A stretch of DNA of 61,058 nt from positions 1-61,058 of the forward strand of contig JACQUC010000005.1 in NCBI GenBank assembly GCA_016210495.1. Reading direction: 5' to 3'. The notes beneath the pieces are model-generated. The model was not told the origin of the DNA. It did no database searches and was given only the letters and a program-made list of their open reading frames with translations. The position numbers were made by a program, and so were the translations under genes. The DNA comes from Chloroflexota bacterium (GTDB taxonomy: Bacteria > Chloroflexota > FW602-bin22 > JACPRP01). Each line of letters starts with the position of its first letter. The first letter of the stretch is position 1. Below are positions 1-9,624 of the stretch, one piece after another.

Positions 1-2
1 CT

Positions 3-710
3 GCCCCTCTCCAGATACGCCGCGATGCTGACATCTACGCGGCATCAGGAGGCTGGTTCCAGGCCCGCTGGCACTTCAGCTTTGATCGGTACTACGACCC
101 GAGCAACATGGGCATCGGCAAGTTGCGGGTCTTCAACCACGATAGTCTGGTTCCCGGTGCCGTGTGGCCGCTGCACCCGCACCAGGACGTCGAAGGTATC
201 ACCTACGTCGTGGCCGGTACCTTCGAGCACGCCGATAACCTCGGCAACGACGGCGTGCTGCCCGCCGGATCCGCGCAGCGCATGACGCTGGGCTCGGGCG
301 CCTGGCACTCCGAGCGCAACCACTCCAAGATCGAGCCGATGCAGTTCATCCAGATGTGGATCACGCCCAGCCGACGTGGCATTACGCCATCGGTCGCGCA
401 AGCGGTTTTCGGCATCGACGACCGGCGCAACAAGCTGCTGCAGATCGTGCATCCGGAAGGGCTGGACGGTAGCGGCGTGATGGTACATCAAGATGCCGGC
501 GTCTACGTTTCCCGCCTCGAGCCGGCGGTAACGCTGGAATGCGAGTTCCGCGAAGAACACCTTGGCTACCTCTACCTCATTGCCGGCGCGGTCGACCTAA
601 ACGACCAGCGCCTGACGACCGGCGACGCGGCGAAGGTTCTCGGCAGCGGTCTGCTGGTCATCCGAGGCATTGACCCAAGCGAGCTGATATTGGTCGACGT
701 GCCGAGTTGA
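3..710 (+). CDS. Pirin family protein (5' end outside the window)
   Basis: This is a bicupin of the pirin family, Fe(II)-binding proteins that act as redox-sensing cofactors or quercetinase-like dioxygenases. The frame is open from base 3 and already reads conserved pirin sequence (WHFSFDRYYDP) before the first in-frame ATG at 108, so the true start lies upstream of the window. The metal ligands of the N-terminal cupin are visible as HPHQD and, further on, HSERNH. The C-terminal cupin follows. It ends with TGA and has no partner gene downstream on the same strand. Family assignment is firm; the substrate cannot be read from sequence. Confidence 0.9.
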   Translation, partial: APLQIRRDADIYAASGGWFQARWHFSFDRYYDPSNMGIGKLRVFNHDSLVPGAVWPLHPHQDVEGITYVVAGTFEHADNLGNDGVLPAGSAQRMTLGSGAWHSERNHSKIEPMQFIQMWITPSRRGITPSVAQAVFGIDDRRNKLLQIVHPEGLDGSGVMVHQDAGVYVSRLEPAVTLECEFREEHLGYLYLIAGAVDLNDQRLTTGDAAKVLGSGLLVIRGIDPSELILVDVPS

Positions 711-964
711 TGCGCGTGCCATACGCACTTTCCACAACCAGGTAGGCACCAGAACACTGTTACCACTTTGCGCATGAAAGATGGCTCTACTCACACTTCT
801 CGACCAACACGTCTGGAGTTCCGCCAGTCCACGTGCGACTGTACCCGAACCTAAATTAACCGCTAGCAACCCTGGTTCGGCGTTTCATGGATAACAAGTC
901 ATTCGAGGGCAATATGCAGACTGCCAAGCCAGATCAAACAGCCAGGATCGAAGCAAACGTACGT

Positions 965-2275
965 TCATCCAAAAGCCAGCCAACGCGCGTAGGCTGTGCG
1001 CTCCCTATCAGATTCGATCCTCCCCACGTTCGAAACCAGCTTCTCCAAATACGCTAGATCGACTGGCCGAGTGACCACTTGTGCGCAATGGTTTCCATAA
1101 ACGGGATCGCTTATTTCTATTCTGGCCTCTCGCCTGTCGCTGCCGGTGCTCGGATAAAGGATAGTCGAAATTCTCTTGGCGCCTTGACTCAAGGCGTACA
1201 TCGCAAGTTGGTAAAGTATCCTGATAGGCAACGGTTTCTCCCACAAGTCGATGTACTTAGCGTCGAGTATTGAAACAACCTGAGTTCCCTGCATGATCAC
1301 ATAGTCGGGGCGCGGTTCTGGTGCTCGATTGCCCCCTGGGTTGTGGCCAGGGACGTAAGTCATCATGCCTTTGAGTCGGTACTCATCTCGCACCACACAT
1401 TCAGGCAGATTCTCCCTCAGGAACCGGGACAACAGCGCCTGAAAAAACCTGTTCATGTCAAACATAAACCCGGGCATGCGGATCCGGAATTCGAGATCGT
1501 CTAAACTGATGCCCTGAGAATCAAACAACAACCGGATGATCGTGATCGCTGGTTCATAGGCCGCAGTAAGCCGATCAGTTTCTCTCTCTAGTCTCGCAAA
1601 AGTGTTTTGGCCGAGGGCAATACGGGACACGAATTCTTCAAGGAGCGCGATCAAACGTCGAAGCTCAGTCTTGAGGCGAACGTCATATGTCAACAGGCTT
1701 GCCAGTCTCAGACCAGCAAACAATACTTGATTGGTCAAGCAATTCTCAAGTCTTGGATAATGCGTACAAGGCAGTAAGCCCTGAATTACCCCACCCTGGT
1801 GGATCATTCTTTGAAGGTCAATCCTGCCTCGAGGACTGGCGAGTTGCTCGTATCTCCCCACGTATCTACGCTGGAGCCCACGCGACAGAAGTTCCCTCAC
1901 CTCAGCAACCAGCTGGCTGATGAGCAAATCCTGAAACGCCTGAGCCTCGGCCCCATAGCCAACCTGAGAGAAATACTGTAGGTGGCGAAGTCCATATGCG
2001 TAACGTAACAAGTGGAGCAGGTGTATGCCTGCGATCTTTGGAGAAACGGTAATCTGGACATTGCCCAGTTTGATCCTTCCAACGTACGAGAGTGCACGAA
2101 TGAAAAGGCCATCCCGTAGTTCCAGGATTTCGAGCACGCCGGTTCTGGACAAATCATTAACTAGCTTTTGAGTAGCAGCGTCGGTTTCCAAACAAAATCC
2201 AGCTAGATTTGTCCCTGGCTCTGGGGATCGTTTCTCCCATTCAAGCAGTTCGACCGAAATCTCTGGAGCAGTCAT
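965..2275 (-). CDS. mcrC: McrC-like subunit of a McrBC restriction system
   Basis: This is the nuclease subunit of a modification-dependent McrBC system, which cleaves DNA carrying modified cytosines when driven by the McrB GTPase. The 436-residue protein has the McrC layout: an N-terminal DNA/McrB-binding half and a C-terminal PD-(D/E)XK nuclease. The catalytic pattern is visible near residues 315-340 as RPDY, then SILDAKY. Its ATG lies inside the last codons of the McrB-like gene (4-nt ATGA overlap), so the pair is translationally coupled. Length is normal and no damage is visible. Confidence 0.9.
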   Translation of the reverse strand: MTAPEISVELLEWEKRSPEPGTNLAGFCLETDAATQKLVNDLSRTGVLEILELRDGLFIRALSYVGRIKLGNVQITVSPKIAGIHLLHLLRYAYGLRHLQYFSQVGYGAEAQAFQDLLISQLVAEVRELLSRGLQRRYVGRYEQLASPRGRIDLQRMIHQGGVIQGLLPCTHYPRLENCLTNQVLFAGLRLASLLTYDVRLKTELRRLIALLEEFVSRIALGQNTFARLERETDRLTAAYEPAITIIRLLFDSQGISLDDLEFRIRMPGFMFDMNRFFQALLSRFLRENLPECVVRDEYRLKGMMTYVPGHNPGGNRAPEPRPDYVIMQGTQVVSILDAKYIDLWEKPLPIRILYQLAMYALSQGAKRISTILYPSTGSDRREARIEISDPVYGNHCAQVVTRPVDLAYLEKLVSNVGRIESDRERTAYARWLAFG

Positions 2276-4575
2276 ACACCATCGCTTACAGGTTCATCGT
2301 CATTCTCCTCAACCTCTTCACCGAGATTATCCACCTCCGATGCGATTGCTGGTAAGGACGCCGAAATTTCTGGACAGGGTGCTAGCAGTGCGAGAACCAG
2401 GTCATCCCGCCTAGAGGTATCGAAGAGTTCGTGCCTGACGCGTTGGCCTTTCGCGTCGATTAGACCGTTTCCGAGGATCTTCTCCAGCGTCGAATAGTCC
2501 TCGTAACAATACTCCTCAAGGAGAGGGACAATATCCTCCCGAATCACCCTGGAGAACTTTGAAAAATCTTTGATAGAATGCCCCTCGTCGAGGAAATAGG
2601 AATGTCCGATTTGCAGGTTCCTTGCATCACGCCCAATATGAACGCAAAGGCGTGAGTTCAGGGCATCAAGCCACAGGCCCAGCGGTATATCTCCAACGAG
2701 GGCATTGGCGAGCACCGAACTATCGGGCATAAGCTCAATGAAGCCAAATCGTCGACGGAGGGCGGTATCTAACAGAGCGATAGATCTATCAGCCGTGTTC
2801 ATAGTTCCAATCACAAAGACATTGCTAGGCACTTTGAACGGCAGACCGCTGAGTGGTAGGAGCATTGATTTGCCGCGTTTGTTCTTCTCCAGAACGGTCA
2901 ACAATTCACCAAAAATCCTCGGAATGTCCCCCCTGTTGATTTCATCAATGATGAGGTAGAAATGATCATTGGGCCTTGCTTGCGCGTCATCACAAAGCTT
3001 CTTGAAGACGCCGTCTCTCCTACTGAACACCATCCGGCCGTTGATCTGCTCTGGCCTGTATCCTTCGATAAAATCCTCGTAACCGTAGGCGGGATGAAAG
3101 CAGCATATCCTCACCAAGCCGCAGGAATTCGTGCCGTCACCAACTACCACAAACTTCTGCTCGCTAGTCAGCTGCGTAAAGGGCACGCGGAAGCTGGAGC
3201 GCGCTGCCAATTCGCAGGCAGCCAGTTCTGCCCAATAGGTTTTGCCTGTCCCTGGAGGTCCGTACAGAATTGCCTGCCCTTTTCGCTCCAACACTGCTTG
3301 GATCCGACCTGGCACACCCGTTAGAGGCTCCAAATGCTGGACGGTCCTACCCGCAATTGTAGATGAGATCGGTTTAGAAGACCCCTCAAGAATGCGCCTT
3401 TCGATATCGACCAGGTTGGCTAGGTATTTGCCTAGTTCTTGCACAACTGTGCGGAGCCCTTCAGGTTTGGCGAATTCCCATTCGTGAAGACTAAGCCACT
3501 GAACTCTTCTTCTATGAGGGAAGTCTGAAGAAGGCTCAAACTCATAACCGCCCAACACCTTGCCCACGCCCAAAATGGCCTTCCCGTTTGAAGCCAGCAC
3601 TACGTCGCCTTCACCCATAGCTCCTAGAAAGCTAAAGACTTGCTGCGTTGATCTTCCAACAACCGATGTTGGGCCGGGGTAGTGATTCGCCATTGAGTTC
3701 CTGACCTTTTCCTTCGAGTCCCGGTTATATATGATTTCAGACAGATTACCAAGCTTAGGCCAACCGACGGCAACGCAGCCTCCATCTCGCATCATCTCCC
3801 ACCGATTTCGTAGCTGAGTTCCATCGCTTACCCCGATCCGCCAGTATCGATAAGGTCGCCCATTCCGACTGTTGAGTATGGCGGTCAAGTGGTTCAAGGG
3901 AATTTCCAACTCCCGTGCGATGGCAGCGAAACGACCGCCAACTATATATTTTCCATCACCGTCAGGAGGTACTTGCAGCATCTTAATCAGATGGAATCGC
4001 TGGTACTCATCCCGGTGATAGTCATCAAGTTTGTCACGATGAATGAGGCAGAAGTACTTATGGCCCCAAGCGAGACGGCTCACTTCTGGCGCCACTTCGT
4101 ACATGTTCCTCTGCAACTCGACGTATTCTGCCTCGCTTGCATCTATCGGTAGCTTGTCCAGAAGCTGACAACCTCTCAGAAGTTGATCGCGGTGCTTTCG
4201 CGCAAATTCGATTGCTTGATCTGGCGACAATTCGCGCTGGTCCTTTGAGCTGCCCGTCATCCATGCGCCAGTGTCTTTTCGACGATAGATTCCAAATTTT
4301 AGAGCGCTCCCACCACCGATGCCGCCAAAAATAGCGGGGAACTCGTCGTCATTCTTGAACTCTAGCCAGTAGACCAGGCTATCCCTGTTTCCGTGAGCAT
4401 GCATCGTTTGAAGAAGAGCTTCGCCATCAAGACCCCCTAGCTTGTCAGGACCGAATCGTTTCACGAACGTGTCACAATAGACTGCCAACTGAGCCTTGGA
4501 CACCAATTTATCCTCGGCAGTCAGTTTCCCATGTAACTCCTTAATGTCTTGAGCAATCTTGTCTTCCAGTATCAT
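2272..4575 (-). CDS. mcrB: McrB-like AAA+ GTPase with EVE-like N-terminal region
   Basis: This is the motor and recognition subunit of McrBC. The AAA+ domain has Walker A GPPGTGKT at about residues 439-446, a [11 protein letters not shown]alker B region near 550, and the McrB signature GTMNTADRS followed by ALRRRFGF. The region around residues 245-365 ([26 protein letters not shown]) resembles the EVE/PUA-like modified-base reader found in some McrB proteins, which would set target specificity. The start is supported by GGGAGGTG six bases upstream of the ATG. It is followed directly by mcrC. Confidence 0.9.
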   Translation of the reverse strand: MILEDKIAQDIKELHGKLTAEDKLVSKAQLAVYCDTFVKRFGPDKLGGLDGEALLQTMHAHGNRDSLVYWLEFKNDDEFPAIFGGIGGGSALKFGIYRRKDTGAWMTGSSKDQRELSPDQAIEFARKHRDQLLRGCQLLDKLPIDASEAEYVELQRNMYEVAPEVSRLAWGHKYFCLIHRDKLDDYHRDEYQRFHLIKMLQVPPDGDGKYIVGGRFAAIARELEIPLNHLTAILNSRNGRPYRYWRIGVSDGTQLRNRWEMMRDGGCVAVGWPKLGNLSEIIYNRDSKEKVRNSMANHYPGPTSVVGRSTQQVFSFLGAMGEGDVVLASNGKAILGVGKVLGGYEFEPSSDFPHRRRVQWLSLHEWEFAKPEGLRTVVQELGKYLANLVDIERRILEGSSKPISSTIAGRTVQHLEPLTGVPGRIQAVLERKGQAILYGPPGTGKTYWAELAACELAARSSFRVPFTQLTSEQKFVVVGDGTNSCGLVRICCFHPAYGYEDFIEGYRPEQINGRMVFSRRDGVFKKLCDDAQARPNDHFYLIIDEINRGDIPRIFGELLTVLEKNKRGKSMLLPLSGLPFKVPSNVFVIGTMNTADRSIALLDTALRRRFGFIELMPDSSVLANALVGDIPLGLWLDALNSRLCVHIGRDARNLQIGHSYFLDEGHSIKDFSKFSRVIREDIVPLLEEYCYEDYSTLEKILGNGLIDAKGQRVRHELFDTSRRDDLVLALLAPCPEISASLPAIASEVDNLGEEVEENDDEPVSDGV

Positions 4576-5195
4576 ATCGACACCTCCCGTGATCGCGACC
4601 TGCCTGACGTGATATATACCCGCACTGGCCCACGTGCCAGGTGTGCTTCCGGGGGCAACTCAAAGCGCATTTATCGAGCACTTCGTCATGCAGAAGAAAA
4701 CGACGAGCAAACTGGCGTCGTTTTGCTTACTGACGTAGCCCCAATGCCTGACGACACCAAGAACCCGTGCAAACCGAGTTGCCTAGTTGCGGTCACTTTA
4801 TGGCAGCGGTCATGTTCTTCAGTCTCGTAGGACGCATGGTAACAATCGTGCGATTAGCAGTCAAGGTCGAAATGCCATTGAAGCGAGCGCCCACGTAATT
4901 CGCCAGGTACCGTGATTGACGAGGACGGAAGAATTTGTACGTACGCCCACTTGATAACAAACACTTCTGATCATGGCTGAAAACCTAGAAAACCGCTAGG
5001 CTTAGGCCCTCCTTGTGGAAGCCGACAATCCCGATATACAATAGGGCGAGCAGGAGTTCGAGTTATGCATCGTCTGACGGAAGGGTGAATGTCTGATAGA
5101 GGGAATACCCCGGGGCGGGGACCATCGGAAATGATCCATCAAAGACTAATGAACGGCTCGCATCTCTAAGTGCATATCTGAGCAAGGAGGACAAA
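4576..5195. other. Intergenic stretch, no gene seen
   Basis: This 620-base gap separates the mcrBC promoter side from a decayed plus-strand gene. A GATATATA stretch at 4611-4618 could serve as a -10 region for mcrBC on the minus strand. No coding region, RNA or repeat was recognised in the remainder. Confidence 0.4.
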
Positions 5196-5390
5196 ATGGG
5201 CAAACTCATAAGCAGCCTCTTCGGAGGCATCGCCTGAGGAGGCATAGTCTACGCCGTGTGCGTATGGCTGCTGGGAATCGCCGTTCAAACCAGTCTGATT
5301 ATCGGCATCGTCATCGGCGCGCTCGCATTGCTGGCCGGGGTTGCCCGATGGGCGCGACAGCGGCCAAGCGATGCTCTCGGTCCCCGCTGA
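5196..5390 (+). pseudogene. Small membrane protein gene interrupted by an in-frame TGA
   Basis: An ATG at 5196 sits six bases after a good AAGGAGG site and opens a frame that reads MGKLISSLFGGIA, then TGA at 5235-5237. It continues in the same frame as a convincing membrane segment (VWLLGIAVQTSLIIG) and an RWARQRPSDA tail to a TGA at 5388. The simplest reading is a Trp codon TGG changed to TGA, since glycine-rich flanks with Trp suit such a peptide. Other genes here use TGA as a normal stop, so recoding genome-wide is excluded. A sequencing error is possible. The intact product would be about 64 residues, probably a small inner-membrane protein of unknown role. Confidence 0.55.
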
Positions 5391-5409
5391 TCCCGATTAC
5401 ATTGCGTCA

Positions 5410-6033
5410 CTAACACTGGCCCAAAATCGGCCCTAATTCCTTGTCGGCATTGGGCTCAGGCGAGCTCGAGGGCTCCCGCTGGTGCTTTCCCTCTTTGCCG
5501 CGGAGAGGAAGCGGCATGCCCGCCGGCGGTACTCCAAGAACCAGGATGTTGCCCGAGCCCTCGCCCAACTGCTGGAGCATCCGGATCTGTAGCAGGGTCG
5601 GCTTCTCCTCGACAAGCCGCGCGGCGTTGGCCAGGTTCCTGAGCGCAGCCGTCTCGCCACGCGCCTTCTCCAATGCCGCCAACCCTTCTTGTCTTGCCTT
5701 GACTACTTGTGAGAAGACCTTCTTCAGCTCCCCGGGAAACATTATGTCTTTGACGTCGACCGAGACTCAATACTGGCCGGGGCCAAGGGTATCGCGAAAC
5801 CGGCCTCGCGTATATCTTAGAGCCCTCTCCAACTCAAACACGGTGACCCGGGATGGTAAACCGACAAGCCTGACGAAAACCACTATCATAAGCAAAATGA
5901 TTACCGCGAACAGCAATTCCACCGTAGAAGGACTCAGGGTCTCGGCGCACGTGCGCAGGGTTTCTTCATTACGCTTCGGCTTCGCCTTAATGGCACGATT
6001 GCAACGAGGGCGGCGCATTTGTGCCTGCACCAA
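5410..6033 (-). pseudogene. Slipin/SPFH (band 7) gene with its middle deleted
   Basis: Both ends of a slipin-type SPFH protein are present on the minus strand. The upstream part (5767-6033) has the membrane anchor (LLFAVIILLMIVVFV) and the family start of the SPFH domain (VTVFELERALRYTRGRF, LGPGQY). It is followed by TGA and then, in the same frame, VSVDVKDIMFPGELKK and the typical C-terminal helix (RQEGLAALEKARGETAAL, LRNLANAARL). A complete slipin has roughly 100 more residues between GPGxY and this point. The gene has therefore suffered an internal deletion and a stop codon at the junction. The same decay pattern occurs at 28245-28420. Confidence 0.75.
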
Positions 6034-6240
6034 AAAGAGCCAAAATGATCTGGAAGGATGGCTCTGGCTCTCTCACGGTTGCAGGTCAATTGGCAATGTG
6101 CTAAACTTCGCGCTGGTTGGTCGTCTAGAGGTTGATCAAGAAAACGTAGTGCTCATAGATCTGTGTGGATCCATCCACACCAGGCTTCCCACCAAGTCTC
6201 ATAGAAGCGTGGCGCTTGAACATCATAGTTCGGGGTAGCG

Positions 6241-7770
6241 ATGATGTACAGAGCTTTCTACGTGAAGCATACATTTCGCATCCTCAATCGGCACGGCCTT
6301 CTGGCCCCAACCAGGTTGGCTCTCCTTACCGCCGTGGCATTAGTGGTCTCGGCTAGTATTGCCCTATCTCAAAGGTCGGTCATAGAAGCAGGTTTCTTAT
6401 CCTCCGGGCGTGATAGTCACACCTGGAAGGCTAGGTCAACGCCACTGGCTGCTAATCTTGTCAAAGACATTCGTCCTGGCGCATCTGGGTCCTCGGCTAC
6501 CTCTCTCAAAGGCGTCAATGGTACGCTGTACTTTGCGGCGACTGATGGCGAGCGTGGCGTCGAGTTGTGGAGGAGCGATGGTACAGAGGCTGGCACCGCA
6601 ATGGTCGTCGACTTGCTATCAGGTGGGAGTTCTTACCCTTCGGAGCTTATGAACTTGAACGGCGCTTTGCTGTTCGCCTCCAGGGCCGGCGCAACTAACA
6701 CGGGCTTATGGAGAAGCGATGGCACCCCTGCTGGGACCAGCCGACTCAAGGATGTCGGGCTTACTGCAGGCTCCTTCACTATCTCAGGGAGCGTGGTATT
6801 CTTTGTTGCCGAGAGCAGCCCGGATAGACATAGCCTTTGGAGGAGTGATGGAAGCTCAGAAGGTACTTTTCAACTGAAAGAGATCTTCATCGGATCGACC
6901 TATCCCCACGGGCTGTACCTCACCAACGTCAACGGCACGCTATTCTTTATGGGTAGCTCGGCATCCGAGGGTCGTGAGATATGGAGAAGCGATGGCACCG
7001 CTGCCGGGACGGTTCTTCTAAGCGATCTTAACCCCGGCGAGCGCTGGTCATATGTTGAGTCCCTAGTCAATGTCAATGGCACCCTGTTCTTTGTCGCAAC
7101 CAACGACACAAATTATGTCAGACATCTGTGGAAAAGTGACGGAACAAGAGCCGGGACCGTGATTGTGAAGGATGGGTACTCGGCTCGGTTCTACTTGTTG
7201 TCGTCGCTCACGAATGTGGCGGGCACCCTATTTTTTGTCGCGACGACTCCTCCCTTTGGCGCGGAGTTATGGAAGAGCGATGGCACAGGAGTTGGCACCG
7301 CCACGGTGAAGGATATTAACCCGGGCACGGGATCATCTAACCCCTCCGGCCTTGCTAGCGCAAACGGCATTGTGTTCTTCGTCGGCGACGATGGTGTTCA
7401 TGGCCCCGAGTTGTGGAAGAGCGACGGGACTGTGAACGGTACCGTGATGGTGAAGGACATACGTCCCGGAGCGAGCGGCTCGTCTCCTCAACACATCACC
7501 GCCGTTGGATCACGCGGCGGAATTATCTTTGCAGCCGATGATGGTGTCCACGGTAGTGAGTTGTGGCAAAGCGACGGCACGGAAGCCGGCACCGTCCTAG
7601 TGCAGGACATTGCCCCCGGTGCAACCGTCAGTTACCCTTCGTCATTCACCATTGTTTGGTCGACCATTTACTTCGTTGCCGATGATGGCAACAGCGGGCC
7701 TGAGCTATGGGCTATCCCGGCCGCGGGAGCGTTGGACAAGCTCTTTTTGCCAGTTATTCTCCCTAACTGA
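6241..7770 (+). CDS. Secreted ELWxxDGT-repeat (hyalin-like) beta-propeller protein
   Basis: This 509-residue exported protein is built almost entirely of repeats with the signature LWxSDGTxxGTxxVKDI, about nine copies at roughly 45-50 residue spacing. It is an extracellular propeller-like structural protein of unknown ligand. The N-terminus has a basic stretch and a hydrophobic segment (LLTAVALVVSASIAL) that should act as signal peptide or anchor. The C-terminus LDKLFLPVILPN resembles the short hydrophobic LPLVL-type tails common on secreted Chloroflexota proteins. The start has no strong ribosome site (CGGGGTAGCG). No genes on the same strand are coupled to it. Confidence 0.85.
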   Translation: MMYRAFYVKHTFRILNRHGLLAPTRLALLTAVALVVSASIALSQRSVIEAGFLSSGRDSHTWKARSTPLAANLVKDIRPGASGSSATSLKGVNGTLYFAATDGERGVELWRSDGTEAGTAMVVDLLSGGSSYPSELMNLNGALLFASRAGATNTGLWRSDGTPAGTSRLKDVGLTAGSFTISGSVVFFVAESSPDRHSLWRSDGSSEGTFQLKEIFIGSTYPHGLYLTNVNGTLFFMGSSASEGREIWRSDGTAAGTVLLSDLNPGERWSYVESLVNVNGTLFFVATNDTNYVRHLWKSDGTRAGTVIVKDGYSARFYLLSSLTNVAGTLFFVATTPPFGAELWKSDGTGVGTATVKDINPGTGSSNPSGLASANGIVFFVGDDGVHGPELWKSDGTVNGTVMVKDIRPGASGSSPQHITAVGSRGGIIFAADDGVHGSELWQSDGTEAGTVLVQDIAPGATVSYPSSFTIVWSTIYFVADDGNSGPELWAIPAAGALDKLFLPVILPN

Positions 7771-7879
7771 GAGGGGGGGGGCACCATAGGCTGCAAGTAT
7801 AGGCGGTTGGTATTGACTCTGCCCCGGTTAGGCATTTCCGCGTTTTGACGATTTCGGCCTGGTCAAAGAGGAGGAGCGG

Positions 7880-9187
7880 ATGCAGACGCAGACTGTGCAC
7901 TCGGAGTCCGACGTCCAAACAATCGAATGCGCCAACTGCGACGCCGTTTTACCGGTCGACGCCAATTATGTCACGTGGTGCGACCGGTGCGGTTGGAACC
8001 TCCAGCCCCAGGAAGTTCGTCGTCCTCGCAATCTCTTCGAGTATTTGTACGCCTCAGCCGGGATCAAGTTGAGCAAGAGCCTCTTCGATGAGATGGTGAG
8101 CGCCGAATCTCTAAGACCCGTCTGGACGATGTCCAAGGTCCTGGCCTTCCTTTGCGCCGCTGCAATTCACGCTCTAACGGTGGGTTTTGCGCTGCTCGGC
8201 CTCGCCCTGATAATCCGCGAATGGCCGGCGATCATCTTAGTCGCCGCGGGACTGTTGTGCCTGGGAGTTGCCTGGCTACTTCGCCCCATCCCAGCAAGGT
8301 GTCCGGAAGGAGTTCTGCCGAGAGGCTCGTTTCCCACCCTCTACGGTGTGGCGGATGAAATCTCCAGACAGCTCGGCGCTCCTACGCTGGACAGCATAGC
8401 CATAGACTCGATCTTCAACGCCTATTTCATGCACGCCGGTTGGCGGCGCAGACCGACTATGTGCCTTGGCTTGCCCCTGCTGTCGATCCTCAGTGGCCCA
8501 GAGCGAGTCGGGCTCATGGCCCACGAGATAGCGCATGGCGTTAACGGTGATCCTTTCCGGGGCTTTTTTGTCGGCAGCGCGGTGGACTCCCTGATCTCCT
8601 GGCACGTGCTGCTAAGGCCGGACCGGTTGTGGGAGCCTGGAGTTGGGTTCTTCATGGCGCTCGCCTTAGTTCCAATCAACCTGCTCGCACTAGGCTTGTC
8701 GGAAGTCGCGCTTCTGATGGCGAATGCTCTTATCCACCTTTCATGGCTGGTTTCTCAGCGGGCCGAGTACCTGGCAGATTACCTCGCCGCCAGCGTCGCC
8801 GGAACTGAAGCGGTCCTGGCCCTGCTGGATAAGCTACACTTCGTCGGAGCATTTGAGTGTACCGTGCTTCGGGCTTCGTTGAATTGGGATCGGCAAAAAC
8901 AAGACGTGTTTGAGGAACTTCGGAAGGAAATTGGCCAGATGCCGGAGCGGGAATTGGAGCGACTCAGACGAGTAAAACAGATGGAAAGCTCACGCCTGGA
9001 TGTCACACACCCGCCCACCACGTATCGCCTTCGGCTTCTTGCCGCCCACCCTATGCCACATCCTAAGTTGACGCTGCCCCCAGAGGTCTTTGACCGCCTG
9101 GACTGCGAGTTGGCGACGCTCAAGGGGGAAACGCAGGAGAAGTTACTGGATCAACAAAGAGCCTCTCTCTACCGACGATATCGGTGA
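7880..9187 (+). CDS. M48-family membrane metallopeptidase with N-terminal zinc ribbon
   Basis: This is a membrane-bound zinc peptidase of the HtpX/Ste24 type. A zinc ribbon occupies the N-terminus (Cys17, Cys20, Cys34, Cys37). Hydrophobic segments follow at about 95-140. The catalytic HEIAH lies at about 215-219 and the third ligand in EYLAD at about 295. More hydrophobic segments lie between them. GAGGAG precedes the ATG by four bases. Family members degrade misfolded membrane proteins; the zinc ribbon is an unusual fusion that may mediate binding. It stands alone, with an AbrB-type gene 80 bases downstream. Confidence 0.88.
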   Translation: MQTQTVHSESDVQTIECANCDAVLPVDANYVTWCDRCGWNLQPQEVRRPRNLFEYLYASAGIKLSKSLFDEMVSAESLRPVWTMSKVLAFLCAAAIHALTVGFALLGLALIIREWPAIILVAAGLLCLGVAWLLRPIPARCPEGVLPRGSFPTLYGVADEISRQLGAPTLDSIAIDSIFNAYFMHAGWRRRPTMCLGLPLLSILSGPERVGLMAHEIAHGVNGDPFRGFFVGSAVDSLISWHVLLRPDRLWEPGVGFFMALALVPINLLALGLSEVALLMANALIHLSWLVSQRAEYLADYLAASVAGTEAVLALLDKLHFVGAFECTVLRASLNWDRQKQDVFEELRKEIGQMPERELERLRRVKQMESSRLDVTHPPTTYRLRLLAAHPMPHPKLTLPPEVFDRLDCELATLKGETQEKLLDQQRASLYRRYR

Positions 9188-9266
9188 AGAAGCAATGGAA
9201 ATCGCGGAAATCGCTTAGCATTTGAGCTATAATACTTGGCCAATACCGCTCGGGAGATTTGTTGCG

Positions 9267-9506
9267 ATGGCAATAAGGGTCAAGGTGAGCCAGAAATTTC
9301 AGGTATCGGTGCCCTCGGCAGCTAGAAGGAAGCTGCACATTGAGAATGGGGACCATCTGCTGGTCGACGTCCGGGATGGCTACATCGTGCTGATGCCCGA
9401 ACCGAGGGATTACAGCCAGCACCTGCGTGGTCTGCATCGCGAGATTTGGCAGGACGTGGAGCCTCAGGGATATGTGCGCAGTGAGCGCGAGGATTGGCAG
9501 AAATGA
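9267..9506 (+). CDS. AbrB/MazE-type DNA-binding protein, probable orphan antitoxin
   Basis: This small swapped-hairpin protein has the pattern VSQKFQVSVPSAARRKLHI, then GDHLLVDVRDGYIVLMP, which is the AbrB fold used by antitoxins and transition regulators. The ATG at 9267 gives a 79-residue protein starting at the domain; an earlier in-frame start at 9222 would add 15 residues unlike the family. No PIN or MazF toxin follows. Instead a minus-strand antitoxin relic lies immediately downstream, suggesting the toxin side has been lost or replaced. Confidence 0.75.
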   Translation: MAIRVKVSQKFQVSVPSAARRKLHIENGDHLLVDVRDGYIVLMPEPRDYSQHLRGLHREIWQDVEPQGYVRSEREDWQK

Positions 9507-9509
9507 GAA

Positions 9510-9606
9510 TGCCGTCCGCCCGTGCTCGCTGCTCGTCGGTCATCGGATTCTCGCGGAACATCTCGTCAAGCATGCGTCGGTAAGTCCATTTCCTGGCGCG
9601 CCGCAA
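9510..9606 (-). pseudogene. C-terminal relic of an RHH antitoxin paralogous to the one at 11671-11976
   Basis: Read on the minus strand this stretch gives RRMLDEMFRENPMTDEQRA then RADGIL, matching LLDEMFRENPMTDEERE then WADAIL at the end of the antitoxin at 11671-11976. The DNA similarity is obvious by eye (CGGATTCTCGCGGAACATCT occurs in both). The ribbon-helix-helix N-terminus is absent, and the sequence runs into the end of the AbiEii gene. It is a truncated duplicate. Confidence 0.7.
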
Positions 9607-9624
9607 AGATCGTGGCCTTCGCCA

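Noticed and set aside
5235..5237. Selenocysteine insertion at the internal TGA
   Set aside because: No convincing SECIS-like hairpin directly follows and the context (a membrane peptide with glycine flanks) fits a Trp-to-stop change better.
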